From Lysobacteraceae bacterium (GTDB lineage: Bacteria; Pseudomonadota; Gammaproteobacteria; Xanthomonadales; Xanthomonadaceae), in assembly GCA_003505795.1 (NCBI GenBank), contig DNXT01000442.1, positions 1-23,289 of the forward strand: a stretch of 23,289 bases of DNA, in the 5' to 3' direction. The translations under genes and the position numbers were made by a program. Below the pieces are notes generated by a model. It ran no database searches. It was not told where the DNA came from and saw only the letters and a list, made by a program, of their open reading frames with translations. This document shows positions 10,744-18,237 of the stretch, piece by piece (positions within the stretch are counted from its first letter, which is position 1; each line of letters opens with the position of its first letter).

Positions 10744-11394
10744 ATGTCCGTTACCTTGAACCAACCGCTGCCCAGCACCGCGCGCCTGCTGCGCGCCACC
10801 GCGATCGCCGCCGCCGTGGCCGGCGTGCTGCTGGTGACCGCCGTGCTTCCGGCCGAGTACGGCCTGGACCCCACCGGCATCGGCCGGGCGCTGGGCTTGA
10901 CCCGGCTCGGCGCCGGTCCAGAGATCTCCGGACCGGCCGCGCCGGCGCCGGCGCAGGTGTCCGCCGGTGCGGCTGCGCAAGCCAATGCGCTTCTGGCCGA
11001 AAAGGCCAGGGCCGCCTTTGGCGAGAACCCCGCGCAATCGCTGGATGCGGCGGCCGTCTCGCCGGCCGCCGGCGAACTGCGCCGCGACACTTTCTCGCTG
11101 TCGCTGGCGCCCGGCAAGGGCGCCGAGGTGAAGGCGCATCTCACGCAGGGGGCCGGGTTGGTGTATCGCTGGAGCGCTACGGGCGATGTCGCCGTCGACA
11201 TGCACGGCGAACGCCCCGACGTGAAAGACGCCTGGACGAGCTACTCGATCGAGTCGGCGCAGCGCCAGGCCGAAGGCACGTTCGTCGCGCCGTTCGACGG
11301 TACCCATGGCTGGTACTGGCAGAACCGTGGCGAGCAGCCCGTCGAAGTCGAAGTGGAGGTCGTGGGCTTCCAGGCCGATCTTTATCGCCCATGA
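10744..11394 (+). CDS. Single-pass 'transmembrane anchor' protein, copy 1
   Basis: A 216-residue protein with one N-terminal membrane helix (about residues 18-38), then the motif LPAEYGLDPTGIGRALGLT, an Ala/Pro-rich linker and a soluble C-terminal domain of about 100 residues, presumably periplasmic. The domain contains KAHL (His132), DMHGE (His154) and GTHGWYW (His188), all three conserved in the paralogue at 19367-19984. Metal binding is therefore a reasonable guess. Database entries of this type are generally named only 'transmembrane anchor protein', and I know of no assigned function. It begins 13 bases after the HupE/UreJ stop, with GGAG about seven bases before the ATG, and should be co-transcribed with czcCBA. 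The repeated pairing with HupE/UreJ suggests that the two proteins work together. Confidence 0.88.
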   Translation: MSVTLNQPLPSTARLLRATAIAAAVAGVLLVTAVLPAEYGLDPTGIGRALGLTRLGAGPEISGPAAPAPAQVSAGAAAQANALLAEKARAAFGENPAQSLDAAAVSPAAGELRRDTFSLSLAPGKGAEVKAHLTQGAGLVYRWSATGDVAVDMHGERPDVKDAWTSYSIESAQRQAEGTFVAPFDGTHGWYWQNRGEQPVEVEVEVVGFQADLYRP

Positions 11395-11458
11395 TCGCGA
11401 ACCTCTTGCGCGTTGTCCCACCCGCGGCCATCGGGCCGCTTCTTCAGGAGTTGATCGC

Positions 11459-11692
11459 ATGAACATCCGTTCCATCGTGTTGGCCGTCGTCGTCGTCGCT
11501 TCCTCCGCTTCGACCCTCGCAACGGCCCATGGCCCCAACGGGCATGAGCCGGCACCGGCGAAGAAGCCCAAGCCAACGACCTGCGAGCAGTTGGCCGATG
11601 CCGCCAAGTACGACGGCGCCGCGACCGATCCGGCGACCAGGGATCTCAAGGCCAGTTGTGAAGCCAAGAAGCAGGGGGCGGGAAAGAAGTAA
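11459..11692 (+). CDS. Small exported protein of unknown function
   Basis: A 77-residue protein with a clear signal peptide (MNIRSIVLAVVVVASSASTLATA) and a mature part beginning HGPNGHEPAPAKKPKPTTC. The mature protein has about 54 residues, two Cys residues (TTCEQL and ASCEAKK) and many Lys and Ala residues. The Cys pair could form a disulphide, and the two N-terminal His residues could bind metal. AGGAG lies about ten bases before the ATG. It follows the anchor gene by 64 bases and is followed by two inverted repeats that probably end the transcript, so it is most likely the last gene of the czc operon. I do not recognise a family. The signal peptide, good ribosome site and operon position argue that it is real. 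Confidence 0.7.
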   Translation: MNIRSIVLAVVVVASSASTLATAHGPNGHEPAPAKKPKPTTCEQLADAAKYDGAATDPATRDLKASCEAKKQGAGKK

Positions 11693-11696
11693 GCTT

Positions 11697-11730
11697 CCCG
11701 CACGCGAAGGCCACTCCTGCCTCGTGCGGG
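11697..11730 (+). repeat. Inverted repeat after the small exported protein gene
   Basis: CCCGCACG (11697-11704) and CGTGCGGG (11723-11730) are perfect eight-base complementary arms around an 18-base loop, starting four bases after the stop codon. There is no T run. Together with the hairpin a few bases further on, it probably helps end the czc transcript. Confidence 0.45.
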
Positions 11731-11740
11731 GGTATCGCAT

Positions 11741-11768
11741 GGGGTTTCCGAGGTGACTCGGGGACCCC
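11741..11768 (+). terminator. Strong hairpin with GUGA tetraloop between the czc block and the MFS gene
   Basis: The arms at 11741-11752 and 11757-11768 pair along all 12 positions, ten Watson-Crick and two G-U. They close on GTGA, a GNRA-type tetraloop. It is followed by tcgttg and not by a long T run, so it is not a textbook intrinsic terminator. The stability and position after the last czc-operon gene still support termination or 3'-end protection. Confidence 0.55.
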
Positions 11769-11797
11769 TCGTTGCACAATGACCGGGATGCGAGCGC

Positions 11798-13129
11798 ATG
11801 ATCGAGGTCCTGAAGAACTCCGCATTTCGCCGTTTGTTCGGTGCCCAGGTCGTGGCGCTGGTGGGCACCGGACTGGCCACGGTCGCGCTGGCGTTGTTGG
11901 CCTACGATCTGGCGGGTGCCCAGGCCGGCGCTGTGCTGGGCGTGGCGCTGGCGATCAAGATGATCGTCTATGTCGTCCTGTCGCCGGTCTCCGCTGCGGT
12001 GGTGCCGCCATCATTGCGCAAGCCGGTGCTGATCGCGCTGGACCTGATCCGCGCCGCGGTGGCGCTGGCACTGCCTTTCGTTTCCGAAATCTGGCAGGTG
12101 TACTTGCTGATCGCTTTGTTGCAGTCGGCATCCGCCTGCTTCACGCCGCTGTTCCAGTCGCTGATTCCGCAGGTCCTGCCCGATGAGCGCGACTACACCC
12201 GGGCGCTGTCGCTCTCGCGCCTGGCCTACGACTTGGAAAGCCTGCTGAGCCCGGCACTGGCTGCGCTGCTGTTGACCGTGGTCAGTTTCCATGGCCTGTT
12301 CGCCGGTACCTCGGCCGGTTTCGTGCTGTCGGCGCTGCTGGTGTCCTTCACCGCCTTCCCGTCCGTGGCGGACGGGCGCCGCGACGAGGGACCCTACGCC
12401 CGTGCCAGGCGTGGCATGCGGATCTATCTGCGCACCCCGAGATTGCGCGGCCTGCTGGCGCTGAACCTGTGCGCGGCCGCCGGTGGCGCGATGGTGTTCG
12501 TGAACACGGTCGTGGTGGTACGCGGCGTGCTCCATGGGGGCGGTCGCGAGGTGGCCTGGGCGCTGGCCGTCTTCGGTGGCGGCTCGATGCTTGTCGCGCT
12601 GCTGCTGCCGAAGTGGCTGGACCAGGCGTCGGACCGCCGGGTGATGCTGGCGGCGGCCGGTGTCATGTGTTGCACGCTGGTCGCCGTCGCCGGCCTCTGG
12701 CTGGGGACGCAGGGCAGGCCGGCGTGGGGTGCCCTGCTCCCGGCGTGGATGCTGCTGGGCATGGCCTATGCGGGCCTGGTCACGCCCGGGGGGCGATTGT
12801 TGCGCCGCTCGGCAGAATCGTCGGACCTGCCGTTCCTTTTCGCCGCCCAGTTCTCGCTGTCGCACGTCTGCTGGCTGATCGCCTATCCGCTGGCGGGCAT
12901 CGTGGGTGCGCGCTTTGGTCTTTCCGTTGCGCTGTCGGCGTTGAGCGCGATGGCGATCGTGGGGGCGGTATCGGCCCGGCGTTCCTGGCCTGGACATGAT
13001 CCGGACGAAATGGTGCATCGGCACGACGACCTGCCGCCTGATCACCCGCACTTGCTGGAGCATGGCGGACAGGTCGAGCATCGGCACCGCTACGTGATCG
13101 ACGTTCTGCACTCGAACTGGCCGCGTTGA
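11798..13129 (+). CDS. MFS permease with a His-rich cytoplasmic tail
   Basis: A 443-residue major facilitator protein with about twelve hydrophobic segments. It opens with MIEVLKNSAFRRLFGAQVVA, the usual N-terminus of MFS_1/MFS_3-like exporters. A charged loop between the halves lies around residues 185-210 (FPSVADGRRDEGPYARARRG). The last 46 residues (398-443) are hydrophilic and contain nine His plus many Asp and Glu (HRHDD, DHPH, EHRHR). This resembles the His-rich ends of nickel and other metal exporters such as NreB. Its position directly after the czc block supports a metal-export role, though general MFS drug export cannot be excluded. It starts 105 bases after the previous gene, beyond a strong hairpin, so it probably has its own promoter. 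It converges with the dehydrogenase gene, whose stop is ten bases away. Confidence 0.88.
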   Translation: MIEVLKNSAFRRLFGAQVVALVGTGLATVALALLAYDLAGAQAGAVLGVALAIKMIVYVVLSPVSAAVVPPSLRKPVLIALDLIRAAVALALPFVSEIWQVYLLIALLQSASACFTPLFQSLIPQVLPDERDYTRALSLSRLAYDLESLLSPALAALLLTVVSFHGLFAGTSAGFVLSALLVSFTAFPSVADGRRDEGPYARARRGMRIYLRTPRLRGLLALNLCAAAGGAMVFVNTVVVVRGVLHGGGREVAWALAVFGGGSMLVALLLPKWLDQASDRRVMLAAAGVMCCTLVAVAGLWLGTQGRPAWGALLPAWMLLGMAYAGLVTPGGRLLRRSAESSDLPFLFAAQFSLSHVCWLIAYPLAGIVGARFGLSVALSALSAMAIVGAVSARRSWPGHDPDEMVHRHDDLPPDHPHLLEHGGQVEHRHRYVIDVLHSNWPR

Positions 13130-13139
13130 GCGGATGGCA

Positions 13140-14063
13140 TCAGTAGCCGCGCGCGCGCTCCACTTCTCCGAGCAGCGGCGCGCCGGCACGGTGCCGGCGT
13201 AGGTTTTCCAGCAGCGCCAGCGCCGAGCCCTCGGCGCGGGTGGTGCTGGCGATGTGCGGGGTCAGCCAGAGGCGCGGGTGCCGCCACAGTGGATCGTCGG
13301 GCGGCAATGGCTCGGGGTCGGTCACGTCGAGGATGGCCTCGCCCAACTGGCCGCTGTCCAGCGCGGCCAGCAGGTCGGCAGCGACTAGCTGCGCGCCGCG
13401 CCCGACCTGCAGCAACGCCGCCCCGCGCGGCAGCCGCGCGAACAGGCTGGCGTCGAGCAGACCGCGGGTGGCCTCGGTAAGCGGCAGCAGGCAGGCCAGG
13501 ATGTCGCTGCGCGCCAGCAGCGCGTCCAGCCCCGCCGGGCCGGCGAAGCTGGCGATGCCTTCGAGTTTGCGCGGACTGCGGCTCCAGCCGGCGCAGTCGA
13601 AGCCGTAGTCGCGCAGGTGGCGCAGCACCGCCCCACCCAGCTCGCCGATGCCGAGCACCCCGACCCGGCGCCGCGCCGCAGGCACGGCCGGCAGTGGCTG
13701 CCAGCGCCGTTCGCGCTGCTGGCGCAGATACTGCGGCAGTTCGCGGTGCAGCGCGAGCACGCCGGCGCTGACGTATTCGAGCATGCCTTCGCGGATGCCC
13801 GGCTCGATCATCCGCACCACGCGCACGCCGGGCGGCAGCGCGGTGAGGTCGAGGTGGTCGATGCCGGCGCCGACGCCGAACACGATTTCCAGGTTGGGGA
13901 AGATCGACAGGTCCGGCGGTGGTTCCCAGGCGGCAAGGTAGCGCACCTGCGCCGCCTCGCCGGTGTCGGGCCAGAAGCGCAGGCGCAACTCCGGCATGCG
14001 CTCGGTGAAGATCCGCGCCCAGATCTGGCCGCGCTGCGGGTCGGATTTGTAGAGCAGGGTCAT
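13140..14063 (-). CDS. ghrA: D-2-hydroxyacid dehydrogenase, glyoxylate/hydroxypyruvate reductase A type
   Basis: A 307-residue NAD(P)H-dependent reductase that would convert glyoxylate to glycolate or hydroxypyruvate to glycerate. The N-terminal substrate-binding part is followed by the nucleotide-binding motif GIGELG (residues 138-143). The catalytic set is complete: Arg222 in QVGRGAQL, Glu251 in DPEPLP and His270 in LTPHIAS. Length and the FPNLEIVFGVGAGIDHLD segment fit the GhrA subgroup. It lies seven bases downstream of the acetyltransferase stop, so the two form a minus-strand operon. It ends ten bases from the MFS gene in a convergent arrangement without an obvious terminator. The substrate preference is inferred from family only. 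Confidence 0.9.
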   Translation of the reverse strand: MTLLYKSDPQRGQIWARIFTERMPELRLRFWPDTGEAAQVRYLAAWEPPPDLSIFPNLEIVFGVGAGIDHLDLTALPPGVRVVRMIEPGIREGMLEYVSAGVLALHRELPQYLRQQRERRWQPLPAVPAARRRVGVLGIGELGGAVLRHLRDYGFDCAGWSRSPRKLEGIASFAGPAGLDALLARSDILACLLPLTEATRGLLDASLFARLPRGAALLQVGRGAQLVAADLLAALDSGQLGEAILDVTDPEPLPPDDPLWRHPRLWLTPHIASTTRAEGSALALLENLRRHRAGAPLLGEVERARGY

Positions 14064-14069
14064 GCGGGG

Positions 14070-14948
14070 TCAGCCGAACGCCTGCGTCGCCAGCGCGAAC
14101 AGCCGCGGGCCCGCATCGCTCGCCGGCGGCTCGCCGAATACCATCGTGGTCACGGTGCCGACCCGGCGCATGCCCAGTGTCTCGATCCATTCGGCCAGCC
14201 CGCTGTCGAAATCAATGTCGATGCGGGTGAAGCGACCGGCATTGAGTCCGGTCAGGTGCGCGATCAGCGCCTGCGCGCCAAGTGCGTCCGGGGCGGTGAC
14301 CGGGCCGATCGACCAGCCGCGGCCGAAACGGCGCAGCAGTGCGAAGCCTTGCGCAACGCTGTCGTGGTCCAGCACCACCGCATGGCTGGCCTCGGCCACC
14401 AGCGTGGCGATCAGCGCCGGACGGTGCATGCCGCGCGCGCGCGCGTCCAGCGCGATCAGGGCGTCCAGGTCGCGGTGGCTGGCCGGACGCAGCCGCCAGC
14501 CCGGGTCCAGCGCCACCAGCGGCGCCGGCAACGCGGTGCCCTGGTGCTGGCGCACCTCGCCGATGCGCACGAAACCCAGCCGCTCGTACAGGCCGCGGCC
14601 TTCGGCGGTGGCATACAGCAGTATCCGGCGCGGCTGCGCCTCGGCCATCAGCGCTTCCATCACGCGGTGACCGATGCGCTGCCCGCGGCAGGCCTCGGCG
14701 ACGATGATCAGGCCGAGCGTAGCGAAGTTGCGGTCCCAGCGCCAAGTCAGACCGGTGGCGACCACCGCGCCGTCGCGCTCGGCCACCACGCCCTGGCCCA
14801 GCGCGAAGGCCAGCTGCCAGTCCTCCAGGCGATGCGGCCAGCGCAGTTCGGTCGACATCGCGTAGGCCATTTCCAGGTCGGCGGCCGTCATCTTCCTCAG
14901 CGTGACCCCGTCGGCGAGGACGGCATCCTGTGCGGTGGCTCGGTTCAA
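14070..14948 (-). CDS. GNAT-family N-acetyltransferase with a second C-terminal domain
   Basis: A 292-residue acetyl-CoA-dependent acyltransferase. The N-terminal GNAT domain (about residues 15-140) contains the acetyl-CoA pyrophosphate loop CRGQRIGHRVMEAL and the late-strand motif ATAEGRGLYERLGFVRIGE. The C-terminal half (about 150-285) has the look of the Acetyltransf_18 domain that follows GNAT in proteins of this length. The start is a TTG at 14948 with no strong ribosome site. The next in-frame ATG, about 19 residues later, would remove part of the first conserved strand (DGVTLRKMTAADL), so the TTG is preferred. It is first in a two-gene unit with the ghrA-type gene and divergent from the HAD-like gene. 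The acetylated substrate is unknown; an amine or amino-acid derivative would fit the locus. Confidence 0.87.
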   Translation of the reverse strand: MNRATAQDAVLADGVTLRKMTAADLEMAYAMSTELRWPHRLEDWQLAFALGQGVVAERDGAVVATGLTWRWDRNFATLGLIIVAEACRGQRIGHRVMEALMAEAQPRRILLYATAEGRGLYERLGFVRIGEVRQHQGTALPAPLVALDPGWRLRPASHRDLDALIALDARARGMHRPALIATLVAEASHAVVLDHDSVAQGFALLRRFGRGWSIGPVTAPDALGAQALIAHLTGLNAGRFTRIDIDFDSGLAEWIETLGMRRVGTVTTMVFGEPPASDAGPRLFALATQAFG

Positions 14949-15360
14949 GGCGGGAATCCAGGTCAGGGACGTCCATCATTCCATCGCGAGGATGACCGCG
15001 ATTGGACGAAATTGGCACGCATGCCGGCTCCGTATCCTACAGGGCGATGTCGGCAAGCACGCCAGGTCGAGCATAGTGGCACCGACCACAAGCCGGCGAC
15101 GGAGGCCGATCTGGGATGCGAGGACACGCCTGCCGATTCGCGGGGATTCGCGGGCCCGGCAGCGACCTTGCCGGAGCCGCAATGGTGCAGGACCGCTCCA
15201 AAAAGGGGCGGCCGCACGACCTGCTGCGACATGACGGCCAAACCACAGTTTGTATCTGGCGCCGCGGCAAAAGCGGCGTATGGCGCTGGAACACGCATGA
15301 TTCAATTCGGGATAGGGCCCGGTATCGCGTGCGGGCTTCGCCTCCATCCAGGATTCCAGC
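14949..15360. promoter_or_regulatory. Divergent intergenic region between the GNAT gene and the HAD-like gene
   Basis: 412 bases with no convincing gene; the open frames here lack good starts and family motifs. It must carry promoters for both divergent units. Visible elements are a perfect tandem repeat of the ten-mer GATTCGCGGG (15135-15154) and a hairpin formed by CGCCGC (15260-15265) and GCGGCG (15273-15278). I found no clear sigma-70 promoter pair. Confidence 0.45.
15135..15154. repeat. Perfect tandem 10-bp direct repeat
   Basis: Two adjacent identical copies of GATTCGCGGG lie in the divergent promoter region. The period is close to one DNA helical turn, which would place a bound protein on the same face twice. 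It may equally be a chance duplication in GC-rich DNA. Confidence 0.45.
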
Positions 15361-16026
15361 ATGGCTTTTCGTCCCAAGTACATCAGCTTCGACTGCTACG
15401 GCACGCTCATCCACTACAAGCCTGGCGACATGGCGAAGCAATTCTTCGCCGAGCGCGTGCCGGCCGAACGCATGGATCAGTTCCTGGCCGACTTCACCGC
15501 CTATCGCTTCGACGAAGTGCTCGGGCCGTGGCAGCCGCTGGACGACGTGATCCGCAACGCGCTGCGCCGGCTGTGCCGCAAGTGGAGACTGCAGTACCTG
15601 GACGAGGACGCGCAGCGCATCTGCGACGCGATCCCGAGCTGGAGGCCGCATCCGGACGTGCCCGCCGGGCTGGCGCGGGTCGCCAGGGAATTCCCGCTGG
15701 TGATCCTGTCCAACGCGATGGACCACCAGATCCAGCAGAACGTGGCGCTGCTCGGCGCGCCGTTCCACCGCGTCTACACCGCGCAGCAGGCGCAGGCCTA
15801 CAAGCCGCGGCTGCAGGCGTTCGAATACATGATCGACTCGCTGGGCGCCAATCCGGAGGACTTCCTGCACGTTTCCTCGAGCCTGCGCTACGACCTGATG
15901 TCGGCCGAGGACATCGGCATCAGGAACAAGGTGTTCGTCAACCGCGGCCACGGCCCGGGCAACTCGGCGTACGGCTACACCGAGATCGCCGACATCGGCG
16001 GCCTGCCCGGCGTGGTCGGGCTGTAA
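15361..16026 (+). CDS. HAD-superfamily hydrolase, haloacid dehalogenase type II-like
   Basis: A 221-residue HAD protein. Motif I is ISFDCYGTLI, with Asp11 as the nucleophile. Motif II is the Ser in VILSNAMD, the motif III Lys lies in AYKPRLQAF, and motif IV is an acidic stretch around LRYDLMSAEDIG. The helical cap between residues about 20 and 95 fits the type II (L-2-haloacid dehalogenase) subgroup. Many proteins with this label are phosphatases or of unknown activity, so true dehalogenation is not implied. AGGA lies seven bases before the ATG. It is eight bases upstream of the FAD oxidoreductase gene and clearly co-transcribed, which suggests a shared pathway. Confidence 0.9.
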   Translation: MAFRPKYISFDCYGTLIHYKPGDMAKQFFAERVPAERMDQFLADFTAYRFDEVLGPWQPLDDVIRNALRRLCRKWRLQYLDEDAQRICDAIPSWRPHPDVPAGLARVAREFPLVILSNAMDHQIQQNVALLGAPFHRVYTAQQAQAYKPRLQAFEYMIDSLGANPEDFLHVSSSLRYDLMSAEDIGIRNKVFVNRGHGPGNSAYGYTEIADIGGLPGVVGL

Positions 16027-16034
16027 CCGCGCCG

Positions 16035-17336
16035 ATGAAGCTCGAATCGTATTGGCAGCACAGCGTGCCGGCCTTCGTCCCCGCGCCGTCCGAGTTGCCG
16101 GCGAAGGTGGACGTGGCCATCGTCGGAGCCGGCTTCACCGGCCTCAGCGCTGCACTGGCGCTGGCTCGGCGCGGCGCCAGCGTGGCGGTGCTGGAGGCGC
16201 GCGAGCGCATCGCCGCCGAGGCATCCGGGCGCAACGGCGGCCATGTCAACAACGGCCTGGCGGTGGACTACGCGGCGCTGGCCGCGCGCATCGGCACGGA
16301 CGGTGCGCGTGCCTGGTACCACGCCTTCGACGCTGCGGTGGACACGGTCGAGCGACTGGTGCTCGAGGAAGGCATCGATTGCGATTTCCAGCGCAACGGC
16401 AAGCTCAAGCTCGGCACCCGGCCGCAGCACTACGACGAGCTGGCGCGCGCGGCCGAACGCTTGCGGCGCGACGGCGTGGATGCCGAACTGGACGTGCTCG
16501 ATGCCGCGCAAGCGCGCGAGGAGGTGCGCAGCGAGCGCTTCAGCGGCGGGCTGGTCTACCGCAAGAGCGCGCAGATGCACATGGGGCGTTTTGCCAACGG
16601 ACTGGCGCAGGCCGCCGAGCGCGCCGGTGCGCGCATCCACCTCGATACACCGGTACGGCGCCTGCAGGCACGGTCCGGCCGCGGCGGCGCGCACCGGCTG
16701 CACACCCCGGGTGGCGTCGTCGAAGCGCGGCAGGTGCTGCTCGCCACCGGCACCTCGCGCCACGGCGGCTACGCCAGTTTCGGCTGGCTGCGCCGGCGCC
16801 TGGTGCCGATCGGCAGCTTCATCGTGGTCACCGCACCGATGCCGGTCGAGCAGGCGCAGGCGTTGCTGCGCGGGCGCCGCACCTACACCACGGTCGCCAA
16901 CATCCACCATTACTTCCGGCTGACCCCGGACCAGCGGCTGGTGTTCGGAGGACGCGCGCGCTTCGCCGTGTCCAGCCCCCAGTCGGATGCACGCAGCGGC
17001 GAAGTCCTGCGCCGGGGTCTCGTGGAGACCTTCCCGGCGTTGGCCGGCCTGCCGATCGACTACTGCTGGGGCGGGTTGGTGGACATGAGCGCCGACCGCC
17101 TGCCGCGTGCCGGCGTGCGCGAGGGCATCCACTACAGCGTCGGCTACAGCGGCCACGGCACCCAGATGTCGGTGCACATGGGCCGGCACGTCGCCGCGGC
17201 GATGGCGGGCGAGGCGATGCCGCAGGCGTGGGACGGTCGCGGCGACTGGCCGGCGATCCCGGGTCATCTTGGCCCGCCGTGGTTCTTGCCGGCGGTGGGC
17301 CTGTACTACCGGCTAAAGGACCGCCTGCAGAACTGA
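16035..17336 (+). CDS. FAD-dependent amine/amino-acid oxidoreductase (PuuB/DadA-like)
   Basis: A 433-residue flavoprotein of the DAO family. The dinucleotide-binding motif GAGFTG is at residues 31-36, within VDVAIVGAGFTGLSAALALA, followed by the acidic end of the second strand (VLEA) and the SGRNGGHVNNG segment typical of gamma-glutamylputrescine oxidoreductase-like proteins. The C-terminal FAD contact GYSGHGTQMSVHMGR is also characteristic. It probably oxidises a secondary or primary amine to an imine or aldehyde. The start at 16035 follows the HAD-gene stop by eight bases. The aminotransferase, cupin and aldehyde dehydrogenase encoded at the left end of the window would complete an amine-degradation set. 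The substrate is an inference. Confidence 0.92.
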   Translation: MKLESYWQHSVPAFVPAPSELPAKVDVAIVGAGFTGLSAALALARRGASVAVLEARERIAAEASGRNGGHVNNGLAVDYAALAARIGTDGARAWYHAFDAAVDTVERLVLEEGIDCDFQRNGKLKLGTRPQHYDELARAAERLRRDGVDAELDVLDAAQAREEVRSERFSGGLVYRKSAQMHMGRFANGLAQAAERAGARIHLDTPVRRLQARSGRGGAHRLHTPGGVVEARQVLLATGTSRHGGYASFGWLRRRLVPIGSFIVVTAPMPVEQAQALLRGRRTYTTVANIHHYFRLTPDQRLVFGGRARFAVSSPQSDARSGEVLRRGLVETFPALAGLPIDYCWGGLVDMSADRLPRAGVREGIHYSVGYSGHGTQMSVHMGRHVAAAMAGEAMPQAWDGRGDWPAIPGHLGPPWFLPAVGLYYRLKDRLQN

Positions 17337-17362
17337 ATGGTCATCGCGCATGCAACTCAATA

Positions 17363-17390
17363 ACTGAGATTGGTTCAGTGATCTTGTTTT
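17363..17390 (+). terminator. Possible weak terminator after the FAD oxidoreductase gene
   Basis: ACTGAG and TTCAGT (17363-17379) form a short stem, with one G-U pair, around a five-base loop. A T-rich stretch, cttgtttt, follows. The stem is short, so the call is tentative, but the position 26 bases after the stop codon is right. Confidence 0.35.
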
Positions 17391-17477
17391 AATGGATTTT
17401 TCCGCAGAGATGGGTATCGAAAAGCGTCCGTGTTTACTCATTGATTAATCAAAATAATCGTAATGGAAGGTGCAATG
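17391..17477 (+). promoter_or_regulatory. A/T-rich leader of the DUF4198 operon with a perfect palindrome
   Basis: This stretch is markedly richer in A and T than anything before it and should hold the promoter of the four-gene operon. It contains TTGATTAATCAA (17441-17452), a perfect 12-base palindrome about 25 bases before the chosen start codon, a possible operator. The palindrome does not match a metalloregulator box I can name. A ribosome site, GGAAGG, lies at 17465-17470. Confidence 0.5.
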
Positions 17478-18221
17478 ATGAAATCGAAAGCAGGTTTACG
17501 AGGTTTCGTGGCGGTGCTGGTCATCGCCGGTCTGGTGCAGTCTTCCGTGGCTTCTGCGCATGCCATCTGGTTTGCGCAGCGCTCCAAGCAATTGGCGATG
17601 ATCTATGGCGTGGGCGCCGACGATCTGGATGCGGTGAAGCGTCTTCCGCTGGTGACGAAGGTGTCCGGATTCGATGGCGGCTGGCAGGAAGTGGCGACTT
17701 CCATCAAGGCGAACGGGCCAATCGCCATCGTCGACAGTGACGCGCCCGTCAATGCCGTGGCAGCCGTGATGGACTACGGCGTATGGGCGAAGGGCAAGGA
17801 CGGGGAGTGGTACAAGAAGGGGCGGGACGAGATGCCGGACGCGGTGCTTGCCGAGCGCAACTACAAGTACGCTGTCCACATCGGTTCGCTGACGGCGAAG
17901 ATTCCTCTCATCGAGGGACAGAATCTCCAGATCGTCCCGGTCGGAGACATTCCTGCCGAGCATGGCAAACCCGTGACCTTCCAGGTCCTATTCAAGGGAA
18001 AACCGACGGCTGGAGTTCAAGTGCTTCACGACTACGTGAATGACCCAGATCAGGTTCCCCAGGTAACCGGCGCCGACGGCAAGGTGACCATGGATGTCAG
18101 GAACCAGGGATTGAATGTCGTGGCGGCGATCTATGTTGGGCCGAGCGACAACGCAACAAAATACGACCGCGTGGAGCATCGTTCGACCCTGTCCTTCACG
18201 CTGCCCCACCAGCCAGAGTAA
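17478..18221 (+). CDS. DUF4198-family exported protein (NikK/NikM-like)
   Basis: A predicted 247-residue periplasmic protein. A signal peptide runs to about SSVASA, leaving a mature N-terminus HAIWFAQRS. An N-terminal His followed by Trp is typical of DUF4198 proteins, which are linked to nickel and cobalt uptake systems (NikK and related components). Two beta-rich halves can be seen, the second (from about GDIPAEHGKPVTFQVLFKGK) resembling an Ig-like domain. ATG codons at 17463, 17475 and 17478 are in frame. GGAAGG at 17465-17470 best serves 17478 (seven-base spacing), so that start is chosen. It is the first gene of an operon with a small exported protein, a HupE/UreJ protein and an anchor protein. 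Binding of a divalent metal in the periplasm is likely; which metal is unknown. Confidence 0.85.
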   Translation: MKSKAGLRGFVAVLVIAGLVQSSVASAHAIWFAQRSKQLAMIYGVGADDLDAVKRLPLVTKVSGFDGGWQEVATSIKANGPIAIVDSDAPVNAVAAVMDYGVWAKGKDGEWYKKGRDEMPDAVLAERNYKYAVHIGSLTAKIPLIEGQNLQIVPVGDIPAEHGKPVTFQVLFKGKPTAGVQVLHDYVNDPDQVPQVTGADGKVTMDVRNQGLNVVAAIYVGPSDNATKYDRVEHRSTLSFTLPHQPE

Positions 18222-18237
18222 ATAGAGGAGTCCAGCA

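Noticed and set aside
12011..13189. 392-codon minus-strand frame opposite the MFS gene
   Set aside because: Gln/Arg/His-rich translation with no hydrophobic or domain pattern; the plus strand gives a normal twelve-helix permease.
13617..16034. Long upstream extension in frame with the FAD oxidoreductase, suggesting a giant fusion
   Set aside because: The upstream part runs antisense to the ghrA-type and GNAT genes and out of frame through the HAD gene. The true start at 16035 precedes the family's normal N-terminus.
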